This document shows positions 34,500 through 45,623 of a stretch of 64,000 nucleotides of DNA, piece by piece. The notes below the pieces were generated by a model that searched no databases, had not been told where the DNA came from, and worked only from the letters and a program-made list of their open reading frames with translations. Source of the stretch: JBDWFY01 sp964291365 (GTDB lineage: Bacteria; Pseudomonadota; Alphaproteobacteria; Rhizobiales; Stappiaceae). Position 1 is the first letter of the stretch. Each line of letters opens with the position of its first letter. The stretch is from NCBI GenBank assembly GCA_964291365.2, contig OZ219973.1, forward strand, positions 31,240 to 95,239. Reading direction: 5' to 3'. Both the position numbers and the translations under genes were made by a program.

Positions 34500-35739
34500 A
34501 TGATTCCAAAGTGTGTAGAGATCATGGTGGTTGTTGCAGCCATATCTATCTATGGAACTTCAGGTCAGTTGTGAAATTTGACTATACCATACAGCAACTA
34601 CTACATTTTCCCTGTTAAATTTTATGATTGTATAGGTCAGTTTCAATGTTTGACATCAACTAACATATCGTGTACACAAGGGGACTACAGAGGACGACAC
34701 AATGTAATAGAGACAAGGCTCCTCTTTTCAATGAGCTTCACCTGCCATGGCACCATAGTGGGCTGGACAGTGACTGGAAGAAAGATAGAAAACGGAATTC
34801 AGTACCCAGAGCTGCAAGTCTGGCGAGCAGACCCCTCACAAAGATCAGGCTATTACTACAAACCAGACCAAGATATTCCAGTGGACCCTGAGGGACTGGC
34901 ATGTGAAATAGTGACTCAGACATGTGACCAAATCTTCCAGTGTAGACTAAGAGAAGCCAACCGAGTCTCTGTTCAACCAGGAGATATTCTGGGAGTGGAA
35001 CTACCTCAGTCGACCAACAGTGGGTTTCACCTTTACTTCATATCCATTCCTCGTACACAGGACCACTTCATTTATCAACGACAGCTGTCATCATCAGTAT
35101 ATAAATATAGCCATGATGTTAGACAGTTGGACGATCAGCTACTGATCAGTCTGGAAATTGAACCAGGTGAGTGGTCTAATAATTTGCTAATCCCTTGTGA
35201 TACAACTAAGATGTATGAATGCACTAACAGCCATAGAGTCTCCTGTTTCTACTACCGATACGTCAACAACAAACGAACCTACTACAACTAAAATTGATTT
35301 GCCGATGATGACTGAGATTATGTCAACTACTACAGCAGATGTTACTGAAGGTACTTCAACCACAGCTGCACAACAGCCAACTACCATCAATGCCATCAAA
35401 GATGCACTGACTTGCAGTCAAAGTACAGCACCGGGTTTAATAACTGGAGTAGCAGTAGGTGGAGTTACCACTGGAGCTCTGTTAACACTAATAGCTACTC
35501 TCATAATAGTAGCTATTGCTCGCTTGACTAAGAAAAAACAAAGCACACTGATGCAGATGGCAGTGATTCAGAATCGAATAACGCAAGGAGAAGACAAAAT
35601 GAAGGACATGGAGATGGAAAATGTTGAAGAGCCAATGTACAGCATAATACAGCCCAACCCTGTTGTCAGTAATCATCAAGTGGATATGAACATGAACGAG
35701 TGCTACGGTACTCTACGTGCCAACGCAGCTGCCCCATAG
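34500..35739 (+). CDS. ST5: intact ST-type receptor, near-twin of ST4
   Basis: Exons 34500-34563, 34636-35166 and 35231-35739 give 367 residues. Domain order is as in ST4: signal peptide, shared domain (GWTVTGR, LQVWRAD, CDQIFQCRL, GDILGVELPQ), Thr-rich stalk, helix (GLITGVAVGGVTTGALLTL), tail with EEPMYSII and terminal NECYGTLRANAAAP. Ectodomain differences from ST4 are few (for example YYYKPDQDIPVDPEGLACE is unchanged), so the duplication is recent. The tail is three codons longer, through changes around QMAVIQNRITQGED. Its upstream region has been split by a 635-bp insertion. Confidence 0.87.
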
Positions 35740-35880
35740 TAATAGATGTTGAACATGACTGAGCCATGAATGTTTCAAGTTAATTTTATAGCCATAGTAT
35801 TTAGCTACTGAGAAAATGTAGTACACATATTGTGAAAATTTTCAGACGTTTTTTTAAGTTGTTATTATATGCACATGTAT

Positions 35881-35945
35881 GTAGTGGGAAATTTTCAAGG
35901 AGTCCAATAGTTAAATTATCCAACTTCAAAAAACGTTTGAAAAAC
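35881..35945. repeat. 74-bp hairpin family, inverted copy 3' of ST5
   Basis: GTAGTGGGAAATTTTCAAGG is followed by CCAATAGTTAAATTATCCAAC, the reverse complement of the core in copies 1 and 2. The right arm is eroded. Confidence 0.65.
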
Positions 35946-36076
35946 ATTTGCATAATATGTATACTCTACATATACATATTATGCAAACTATGTTTGTAAT
36001 GAAACGTCATATTCCCATATAGTAAGCTTGCTAGACACTTCCTGTCTGCATATCGAGCAATAGGCATCAAATTACA

Positions 36077-36192
36077 GGCTACATAAACTGCCTGTTTTAC
36101 ACCTACACATGGTGACAGAGATACAAAATACATGTATGCACGAGATACTGGTGTGTATGTATGGATTCACAAACGTCACCTATACTATACCA
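36077..36192 (+). repeat. Single partial copy of the 142-bp repeat before PR1
   Basis: GGCTACATAAACTGCCTGTT through ACGAGATACTGGTGTGTATG to CACCTATACTATACC matches the tandem repeat at 29169-29570, with about 17 bases deleted in the middle. No SMC5 fragment follows it here. Confidence 0.7.
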
Positions 36193-36411
36193 TAGCTCAA
36201 CACGTACCAGCTTGGCTGTACCTCCTGGGACACATGCCCTTCTTTGGAACGATGGTTACAAACATAGCTCCATATCAGTATCCTCCCAAGTCAAAAACTA
36301 TTTTGCCCCTCTTAAGTTTCTTGGATACTGGAGTGAAAAAAGTCTCTTCTCTCCACTTAGTAGATACATTGAACATCAAAGAGTGCAAGATACATCAGAG
36401 GAGCACAGAGA

Positions 36412-37818
36412 ATGGAAACACAGCTGGTAGTTGCTCTTCTGACTATACAGATGTGTGGAGCTCAAGGTCAGCTTAAATTAAGGTACAGTAACTATATCTA
36501 GCAGCTATGTGAGACTGTAATTTTTATCTTAATAGTTGTACTGGGGCAGCAAAATGAGTGTAAAACTCCTGTAAGTGTGTCATGCTTTAGAGGAGCAGAA
36601 GCCAGGGGATTGGCCAATACGATCGAAACAAGGCTCATCCCAGCCGCAGAGTTCACCTGCTGTGGTACAATAACCGGCTGGAGGGTGGCAGGGAGGGCTG
36701 GACCAGGAACACAGTTCCCCACGTTACAGATCTGGAGAAGAAACAATAGCACATGTGGAGAGTACTCTAGAACCGGACAGAGTATCATAATGGAGAGCTC
36801 AGTGCCTTCACCAGGAGTAGACTGTGATGTCATTGAGCACACACTGAACGAAAAAGACAGAATTTCCTTTCAACCAGGTGATGTGATGGGAATTGAGCTA
36901 CCGCCACTGTTTGATCAAGCCTTTCATGTTCTATTTGAGCCTGGTGGGGAGCTGAACTATGTCTACAGGCAGAGGCTACCTGACACAGTCGAACTACAAG
37001 GCTCAAGCCTATCTTCAGTATTCAGAGAGCAACCTCTCATTGATTTGAGTGTCACACCAGGTAACTGCGGTCGCTGTATATACACACAATAGTGCTACAT
37101 AGTACAATAGCGCTTCACTTATTTTATAATCGCAAAACTGCATAGGAGGGAGGAAAGGAGGGAGAGAGGGAGAGAGAGAGAGAGAGAGAGAGAGTGAAAT
37201 GAGAATCATTTTGGACTAGGTTCAAGTATTTACAGTGCATCCCCTTCCATAACAGATAGCACATGCTCTGCCAACCCACTGGCAACTACCATAAACAGAG
37301 CACAAGACAGTAACAACGAGAGCAGAAAGGAAGCAATCATAAACGTCTTGGGAGGAATCACAGGCGCTCTTCTACTTATCATCATCCTTCTAATGGCCTG
37401 CCTAGTCTACCTGATCGTGAAGTACTACCAAGATGTACACACTGCAGGAGGAGGAGAGATGGGAATAAAACCAAAGCTGCCAAGCAGTGATGTTGGTACA
37501 CAAACCTTCAACAATGACCTTATTTGGCAAATATCAACAGAAGAAAATATATCATACAATCTGATGGCGAATCATACTAAGAAGAGTCTCCCCAGCAAGC
37601 AGCCTCCAGCTCCAGTTGTTAGTAATCATTTTAAATCGCCTACTCATGATGATAAAGGAGCTGGCAGTGGTGGTAAGAAGTCAAAACGACCACCACCGAT
37701 TCCAAAGACAGAACTGGTTTCAGATTCGATGCAGCAATTTGAGAAGAGTTCCAATCCACCACCATTGGCTCCAAAACCAACAAAGATAGCAGACTTGATG
37801 AAGCGATTTGAGAATTAA
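36412..37818 (+). CDS. PR1: shared-ectodomain receptor with proline-rich cytoplasmic tail
   Basis: Exons 36412-36466, 36536-37060 and 37256-37818 give 380 residues. Signal peptide 1-18; shared domain about 19-193 (GWRVAGR, LQIWRRN, GDVMGIELPP), which is shortened because the C-x-QxFQCRL segment is replaced by CDVIEHTLNEKD; short linker; helix near 218-240; long tail of about 140 residues. The tail carries KRPPPIPK and NPPPLAPKP, classic PxxP patterns for SH3 binding, next to two FE-containing repeats (SMQQFEKS and LMKRFEN), and ISYNLMAN with a tyrosine. There is no kinase and no EGF repeat. A link to actin or adaptor signalling is inference. Part of this tail was copied to 42778-43093. Confidence 0.85.
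37155..37195 (+). repeat. GA microsatellite in PR1 intron 2
   Basis: A run of GA dinucleotides with GGGA interruptions, roughly 40 bases, between PR1 exons 2 and 3. Likely length-polymorphic. Confidence 0.8.
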
Positions 37819-38928
37819 AAATTCCAATCCAGCGCTATAGCTATACATAAGATACATAACAATCATAATCTATATTGGTGCATGGCTTCATCTAGTCATA
37901 TCTACTCCTCCATTCTGTGTTATGTATGCGATGATTATATAAACCATATAATTAACAGTATTAGTCTAAGAAATGATAATTAAGTCATGTGATAATCTGG
38001 TCCTCCGAGTCCACACTATTATGCACAAAGCACATGCATAAGATCATGGAAGGAGCAAGCAGTAGACTGTTTAAAAATTCTCAGATATAGCCAGAGTACC
38101 ATCCCCTTTCAATTTGGATAGCAAAGTATTGTTGGCTTGCATGATAGTTCAAGGCTTAGCCTATAGTATGGGTGGGGCTTTAATATTCACTCATGTCTGT
38201 GTTGATAGTAGCTGAACTGTACTAGAGTACCATAGACCCTTTCATTTGTATCTGAGCTGATAGCAGCTGAACTATACTAGAGCACCATGATCAACATAAT
38301 GATCAACAATAAGATACAATACATGCTTGTGTGTGGGCATTTCTTTTGTTCTACACTGAATGGATACATTCATTAATTGGAACTACATCATCTGACTCAG
38401 CTATTATGGAAAAACCCAATGCAGCACAATTCTTAACGTGAGTCATGTGACACTTACCAATATCTAAATCTATACATGCAGCGGCACATGAAGGATTCTG
38501 ATAGTGCATAACCTAAATCTCCATGTGGACTCATACTTGCGCCTACAAATTGGCAACATGCAGTAGTTGCAATGGACCATAGTATAACATTACGTGATAC
38601 ATTATGTCAATATGAAATATATTTTCTCTCGTTTGAGGCAACGAATTAGATAGAAAATAAGCTCCCGTCGGTGTGTCTACCTTGTGCATGTAGGTCAGGG
38701 CTGTTTACTGGACATTATGTCTGCATGTTTACAAGCTAGCATGTCTACAGCAAGGTTGTTGGAGCCACAGAATGGTCCAATGGGAATGGAGCATGGTGAG
38801 GATGTTTTGCATGTTGTGAGTGGTATTTAAGAAAGGTTCTCAGTAAATCAGTTACTCTCGGCAACTTACACTGTCTACCAGAAAGCCAAATTTTAACTAA
38901 TATGCTGGTGTGAGTCTTTCTGATGCAG
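37819..38928. other. Non-coding DNA after PR1
   Basis: Includes at about 38150-38290 two units of a minisatellite (TGATAGCAGCTGAACTATAC, TAGAGCACCA) that recurs with three to four units at 40520-40690. No gene is visible. Confidence 0.5.
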
Positions 38929-39519
38929 GTCCACGGAAGAGAACCCGATATGCTGAGGTGCACGAGTCTTTTGCTGTAGGCCTCATGAAGATTTGTTCTC
39001 AGGCTGAAGTTGCCAAAGAAGCAACCAGATGTCCTACTGTGTGCAGACCCTATTCCGGAGCTCGAGAAAGTGTGGCTGCTGGCTGCTTGGAACACTGAAC
39101 TTGTCTATAGTGGGATGCCAGTTCCTAAGTCCGTTTTTTTCCTCTCCCTTTTCCTCAAAAGAGGTTTTTATGAGAGGTTTTTTTCTGTGAGTGTGCTGGC
39201 CACACACTCTAAATAAATGTTTTCTATTATAGGGCCCACCCAGAAACTTGTTCAATCATCTGCTATTCCAATACTTTATGATTTCTGCTCTTTTTCGCTC
39301 TAGTTTTGTGGTTATTAGGTTGTATGTTACGCTGCTGGGTATAATCACTTTGTAGGCAGTGTGCAACTCTCGCACAGTTGCCCACCAACCAAGAATGGTG
39401 TGATATCCTCATGCGCCATGCATGTGACATGCGCATGCTGCTAAGACAGGAGGTTCCCGATCTTTTGATCCACCCCTCCAGAGATAGGACGATGCATTCT
39501 TCCAAGGGACAATCCCAGG
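38929..39519 (+). other. Possible exon remnants of an unidentified gene
   Basis: Two stretches look coding on the plus strand and are bounded by splice-like signals. One runs from about 38929 to 39098, starting GPRKRTRYAEVHESF after a GATGCAG acceptor. The other is 39357-39519, reading LAQLPTNQEWCDILMRHACD and VPDLLIHPSRDRT after a TTTGTAG acceptor and before a GGTAATC donor. The reading frame between them is broken and I do not recognise a family. Its end (CAATCCCAGGGTA) recurs upstream of IG3 near 55922. It may be a decayed transposon gene. Confidence 0.35.
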
Positions 39520-39632
39520 GTAATCACCTCTACACATTCCAACAATAATATATTAAAGAACGACATGATATAAAATTGTTTAGTTCACAATTAATACATA
39601 CAGCTCTTATGACCACATACAGGAACTGCAAA

Positions 39633-42540
39633 ATGGACAGCAAAAGGTATATAATGTCAAAATGTGCATGCTCATTTCAGATTACTAATTAGTATTATCA
39701 TGTTTTTAGGCATCTATTGCTGATTTGCTACACTATACTTATCTGCTTCACTAACATTAACGGCGATTGTGAAGACATGCCAACTGACTGTATGTGGGAT
39801 GATCAACAAAAATGCTACATCTGTGACATTATTGGCACTCCAAGTGATATTGTTATTAGGACTCTTCGAGTTTCACGTTTCATTAAGGACATAAGCAAAC
39901 TAGATCACTTATATATTACTGCACCTCCAGAGATGAATGACACAGAAATATTATGGAATAAAAAATATATTACATTGTTTGTAAGTATATATATGTCTGA
40001 TTTAACATGTATTTATGCATGTGATTATCCATGTAGTTTCAAAGAGATTTTCAACCAATAAAAGGAAGATATAATTATACCTTATCCGTGACCAGTTACA
40101 AAAAAGTGCTCCCTTTTACTTCAAAACATCACATTCATCAATTTAAGACTATCAAGCAAGAGGGTGTATCTATGCCAATTATCATAAGATCACTTGGTAA
40201 GTGAAACAATAACAATTATGATTATGTAAACAGCATGGCCTGATATTGTAGTTGTATAGCATAATTTATGGCGCATGCGCATTTATTTCATCCCATTTGA
40301 GGCACGTGACCTAAGTAATCAACAGGCCAAGAAAAAATTCATTAGTTTGCTCACCCTCTCTCTCACAAGACCTATGAAGGCAAGAAGCCAAAAGCAGAGT
40401 CTACTACCTCTGTGACGATGACCCAGACAATATCATCTCGTGAATCAAGCTGCTTAGTTAACTGCAGCCCACTACACGATAGTTCAAGACTTAGTCTAAT
40501 ATGGATGGGGCTTAACATTCACTCATGTCTGTGTTGATAGCAGCCAAACTGTACTAGAGCACCACAGACCCTTCCATTCGTATCTATGTTGATAGCAGCC
40601 GAACTGTACTAGAGCACCATAGATCCTTTACCCCATTCATATCTGTGTTGATAGCAGCCGAACTGTACTAGAGCACCACAGATCCTTCATCCCATCTACA
40701 TTAGTAAGCCAGCTGGAAGTGAAAAAAAAACCAGGATGTAAGTGTCCATTGTTGCATGGTTTTTATACAGTCCACCCAAGAAGCTAGTGTTCGTGCCTGT
40801 AGCTAGTGCCACGGATGGCAGTCACAGATATTGCTCAATGGCCAGAGATACAGCCTCTTGTTCTAGGGGTCAAATCGTTTCCACTGACCTCCCGTAACAG
40901 ACGAACAGATAGACAACTATAATCTTATATTACACACATGTACATCACGTTCATACCATCACTGCTTAGTTGTACTACAGTGCATGGGTGTATCCTGGCA
41001 AAGGCGCCGCTAAGTGTTTATCGCATAGACCACGAAGCCATTGTGTAACTGCCAACTAGGGCAGTTATACTATGCTTAGTCATAAGGTAGTTAACCACAG
41101 CTGTACACACTACTGAAATTATCACATGAACACATACACTCAGTGGACATACAAATAGACACCTCGGCTCTATTTCATCTCACGTATGTGTGATAACCTC
41201 AGAAGTGTGTAGTCTTTGTACAGTTTATTCATCACATAATAATTGACAGATGTAAAGCTGGAAAACAGAACACCAATAGTCTATCAACCTGGAAACAAAC
41301 CCACTGGCGAAGTGATTTTTCAGTGCAACATAATTGGTTTAGATTCTAATGAAATGGATTTTGAAATTAACTTTGATGTACCAAAATGTGGACAACAAGC
41401 CGACGAACAAATGAAACTCTATGACCCTTACACTAATGGAACTATACATGCACGTGAGCTACACATTTCAAGTGCCAATGCAGCACATAGTGGAGATTAT
41501 CACTGCATTGTCAAATTACACACACAACAACCAAATGAATGCATGTTTGTTAAGACTCTGGCAAAGACAATAGACATTCAAGATATACCCAATCATGTTA
41601 ATACTACTGCCATTGCCACTGAGGTACCTCCTTTTGTCGTCTTGATCATGGTCATCCTATTAATAATTATATACTCGATGCGTAGAAGGAAAATACAGCA
41701 ACAGCATAATCAGCCAGAACTAGCACAACCACAGCAACCACCAGGACAAGAAGGTCACAATGAATGCATGCCACTTGTACAAGAAAGTAAGAAAAAATAA
41801 CATATCATATAACAAATAATTATTTTGTCCTCTTCTATAGGAAACAGACAAATGTATGGTGGAGCAGAAGGTATATAATCATCATTTCACCAACACAGTA
41901 TGATTATGGCATGCACTTTCTCAACTCCAGAGAACCAAGAGTCACACGGCACTACTAACATTGGAGGTAAGATTTCACCAACTTTGCATTTGATTCATGC
42001 AGAGTTTCCATAGAAACTGTGTATCAAGTGATCATACATAATCATACATATGTGATTACATCGTATACATGGGCCAGAGGACTAATCGATAGGACAAAGA
42101 GCTACCTACCATATTTGTTTCAGCTACTACTACCATCGTGGGCACCTGTGCCCCATCCCTATATTACCTATAGTATACATATACATGCCAGATAGTCATA
42201 ATTTATGTGACTAAAACTTTTCATGCCATGGCTACCAGGTTGACCATGCAAATAATGAAAACTAGTACCACCCACTATACAGTACACATATTAATATGCA
42301 CTTATATCATACTTTTACGCATTTATGATCAGTTCCAGAAAGCCAACAGTCGCAGGGCAGCAAGAAAAGCAGTAGTGGAGGTGAGAATTTTACCAATACT
42401 TTACTTGACCGAAATGTCTCCATGCACAAGAAATTGATACAAGCATAGTACTGGTTGTGTGTACAATATTAACATGCATACTGTTGTATTATTATACCAC
42501 AGAATCTATGCATCCTATCGAGTCAAACACCGTAGCTTGA
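39633..42540 (+). CDS. IG1: single-pass receptor with Ig-like domain and micro-exon tail
   Basis: Eight exons join in frame to 375 residues: 39633-39646, 39710-39980, 40037-40196, 41250-41786, 41841-41870, 41931-41966, 42339-42380, 42503-42540. The 14-nt first exon (MDSK) plus exon 2 form the signal peptide. The mature N-terminus is Cys-rich (DCEDMPTDCMW, CYICDI). Exon 4 is an Ig-like fold with VIFQCNI and SGDYHCIVKL as the two cysteine strands, then a membrane helix (FVVLIMVILLIIIYS) and a Gln/Pro-rich tail with NECMPL. Three tail exons of 30, 36 and 42 nt are all phase 1 multiples of three. IG3 has the same first-exon trick, which supports the start. The long intron 3 carries dispersed repeats. 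Ligand and family name are unknown. Confidence 0.78.
40260..40930 (+). repeat. Dispersed repeat copy 1 with an internal minisatellite
   Basis: Starts near GCGCATGCGCATTTATTTCA and continues through GCACGTGACCTAAGTAATCA, CAAGAAGCCAAAAGCAGAGT and GTGCCTGTAGCTAGTGCCAC to GACAGACGAACAGATAGACA. Copies lie at about 47108-47560 and 61600-61900. Copy 1 is interrupted by a minisatellite (about 40520-40690, unit near 58-60 bases, TGATAGCAGCCGAACTGTAC). The short length, shared ends and lack of coding suggest a SINE or MITE family. Confidence 0.7.
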
Positions 42541-42777
42541 GAAGACATGGATAGCCTGAGTGTGTGATTTCAGTTGTAGTATTATCACATGTATACTCTA
42601 CCTATGCATTGAATCATGTACTACACTTGGGATTGATAGCAGTTGTTAAGATGTACTTTACACTTTCTTTTTCAAGCACATACTGTTAACCAGTGTATAC
42701 GTGTATACATGTATTGATCAACAGGGATGATATACCAGTCAGAATATAATTTTTAGTCATATATACACTAACACAGA

Positions 42778-43093
42778 CCTTCAACAGTGATCTTTATCTG
42801 GCAAATATCCACAGAAGAAAACATATCCTACAATATGATGGCAAATCACACCAGAAGGGTCCCCCAAGAAAGCAGCCTCTGGCTCCAGTTGTTAGTAATC
42901 ATTTTAAATTGCCTACTCATTATGGTAAAGGGGCTGGTGGTGGCAAGAAGTCAAAACAACCATTGCAAATTCCAAAGACAGAACAGGTATCGGACTCGAT
43001 GTAGCTATTTGAAAAGAGTTCCAAACCACCGCCATTGGCTCCAAAACCAACCGTTGAAAGATAGCAGACTTAATGAAGCAGTTTAAGAAATAA
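42778..43093 (+). pseudogene. Decayed copy of the PR1 cytoplasmic tail
   Basis: Aligns with PR1 from TQTFNNDLIWQISTEENISY to the stop: QISTEENISYNMMANHTRR is readable, as are later blocks (GKKSK, IPKTE, PPPLAPKP in shifted frames). Frameshifts flank the block, and CTCGATGTAGCT holds a stop where PR1 has ATGCAGCAA. It lies just after IG1, with no ectodomain or membrane exon in front. It is either a fragment of a PR1 duplicate split by the IG1 locus or a captured exon. Confidence 0.82.
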
Positions 43094-43888
43094 AATGTCA
43101 ATTCAGATCACTATGGCTATAATAACTACATATTATAGCTATCTATATTGAAATGATTATTATGCATGAGCTACATAAGTGGCACTAATGAGTTGTGGCT
43201 GCCTATCTAGTAGCAATGGTCTTTGACGACCTTTACCTACTCATGTCTATCAATTTATGAGCATGAGCAGAACGCACATGGTCAGCAGAGTGGGTGTGAA
43301 CGATTAAGCATGGCGACTGAAAACACATGATTTGTAGCACTTGTGGGTTGTGTTGAGTGATTTGAAGCCTACAGAAGCCTGTTTTTTGCCAAATTCTACG
43401 GACCAGTTGTGCTTACAACACGCTTGGATGCCTGAATCTTGAGGTCTGATGATTTTGGTGCAGATGACAGATGACAACAAATAGACAAAATTACCCCTTG
43501 TGCAAGCACACAGGTAATTATTATTGTACGTGCAGTACAGGCTATATCTGATTCACTATCCTTCTGATGTGGAATAAAGCAGTTCTTTAAGACAGGACAT
43601 TTACTTCCAACTAATGTGTGGTATGTGTATTTGGCACTCAAGCTGTATACATGCATGCACTGTCTAACAAGCTTGAGGATGTGATGAGACTGGCTTACAC
43701 ACACTACAAGGCACAAACAATACAGCTGCACCGTGGTTTACACTAGTACAAGGTGCTTAGCCCACCATGCTGTGCACTATTTAAACACTTTGTATGCTTT
43801 GTAGCACACAATATTGATACCTCGAATGTTGGCCCATCCCCCTGTTTTGTAAGGTGCACTGCTCATGGGCCCTCTTTTATGAGACCAA
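43094..43888. other. Non-coding DNA with a dispersed inverted repeat
   Basis: The segment around 43667-43770 (GAGGATGTGATGAGACT, CGTGGTTTACACTAGTACAA, GCTTAGCCCACCA) matches the reverse complement of 63183-63275, and GGTTTACACTAGTA recurs at 53995. No gene is visible. Confidence 0.5.
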
Positions 43889-44688
43889 AGATTATAGAGC
43901 TACTTATGTACATGGGATTGGAAACGGGCACGCACCACCCATAGAAAAGCATTGAGGCCACGTTGAAACACTCCCCCGAATACTTAGCGCTCACAAAGAT
44001 TTAGTGAAAGGTCACTTTTCGAAGATGATTGTTGGGCTTGAGAACGAACTGTCGAGCAATTTGTAGCAAAAACCAAGGCCAGTAGCATTCTTAAGATATC
44101 GTTCATCTTGTCTGAAGCTTTGTCCTTCTGTCAACCCAAAAGCCAGGAGCTCACAATGCGAGTTTGTTTGTCAAAGCAGCTGGCTTGAGGTAAACTGAAA
44201 ATTTTGTCTCCCTCTACCGAGTGACACCTACGACTGTCGAGCCTATGGATGCCTTCAGACTAGCTGTGCATAGTTTATGTATTGCATGGGCACCTTTTGA
44301 ATCTTCGAAGGTCACTTAGAGTGACGTTACAAAGCCGAGCAACTTGGAAAGTAGGCTCACAAAGCTTGGTAAAAACAGTCGAATTTTGTCTCCCTCTCTT
44401 ACCTTCTGTGGTGGCTCTCCATAGTTCTCTTTCTCACAGAACTCAAGTGCAATGCCTATAGTGTTGCATAGGCTAGAGAATAGCCAGCTATCTTCATCGT
44501 GAAGCCGAGACAAAGTGATAATAGCTACCCGTTTCTGCCATTTTTGGTAGAAAATTGTGCATTTTTTTGCCCTCGTGGCCTATGCACATAATATTATAAA
44601 TGCATTGTGGCCAAGTATTCAGGGGAGTGTCTCATGAAATTAATCAGTTTCCAATCCCATATACATAAGTAGCTCTCATGATAATCTA
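43889..44688. mobile_element. Foldback element of about 800 bp
   Basis: AGAGCTACTTATGTACATGG then GATTGGAAAC at the left pairs with GTTTCCAATCCCATATACAT then AAGTAGCTCT at the right. A second pair inside the arms is GGCCACGTTG..CCCCCGAATACTTAG against CAAGTATTCAGGGGAGTG. The interior has no convincing protein. Confidence 0.7.
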
Positions 44689-44997
44689 TGGAGAGACTAT
44701 GAGTGGGATTAGTACGTACAGATACATTGCAAGTAATTGGCAGATTAGCAGTGCGGTACAGTATCACCATAACACATATGCATGTTAATAGGTTATAATT
44801 TGGCAGTTGTAAAGGAGATACCAAACCACCAAACTTAATTTTCTATCAAATTGTTTGACTATAGGGTAACCCTTAATTTGGAATGCACCTAACATAATAA
44901 TATAGGGCTACATGTACATTTTATGTCAAATGATTTATGAACTACATACATATATTATGTACTGCAATGCTTATGTACATGCTTGTGACAAGGATAA

Positions 44998-45044
44998 GGG
45001 GAAGTCCCTGGGACTTTCCCTGGGACTTTCCCTGGGACTTTCCC
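44998..45044 (+). promoter_or_regulatory. Three tandem GGGACTTTCC motifs (NF-kappaB-like sites)
   Basis: GGGACTTTCC, a textbook kappaB sequence, occurs at 45010-45019, 45022-45031 and 45034-45043, exactly 12 bases apart, preceded by the palindrome-like GGGGAAGTCCC at 44998-45008. The block is a 12-bp tandem repeat of CCCTGGGACTTT, so it could have arisen by slippage. The nearest supported gene is several kilobases away, so regulatory use is unproven. Confidence 0.4.
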
Positions 45045-45623
45045 ATACCTTAAAAATTCATTTTCTGGCAAACATATGGAAACTGCTTTACAAATCACTA
45101 TCTAAACCCGTTTGTAAACCAAAGCGGTTTAAAGGCCTAGTGTAAACGGGGCTTTAGAGTACAGACTGTGTAGCTAAACAAGTCACCTCGGTTGATTTAA
45201 TTCTCTCTCTCTTCATCATAAGATATTATCAGGTCTGACTTTGGAGAGCTACAAGGTAAGACCAACCTTATTCATCCAATACCTATTGTCAAAAAACTAA
45301 TGGTGCAATTGACTTCATTAATGCATTATGCAGGAATTCAGGGCTGCACGTGTGTAGTATCAAGTTGCTTAACCAATATATATACTCACCTAGAATGGGA
45401 CGACTTAACAAGGAGTAAGTTATAGCTAATGCACGCACGGAGTGCAGTATGTGATTTATAGCACCAGAGGAGTGGTCTTGTGCTATAAATCGTGTACTAG
45501 CGCACACATTAACTGGTTTATTGTGATGTTCTCTGACTTGGACGGGCCGCCATGTACAGTGTTAGTCTGGCTAGCTCAGCTACCTTGGCTCCAACCGGTA
45601 ACACTGCCAGATCCGGCACTTTT

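Noticed and set aside
38745..39505. Minus-strand open frames of 73-116 codons
   Set aside because: The plus strand of the same stretch looks more exon-like, with splice-type borders; the minus frames contain no recognisable motif.
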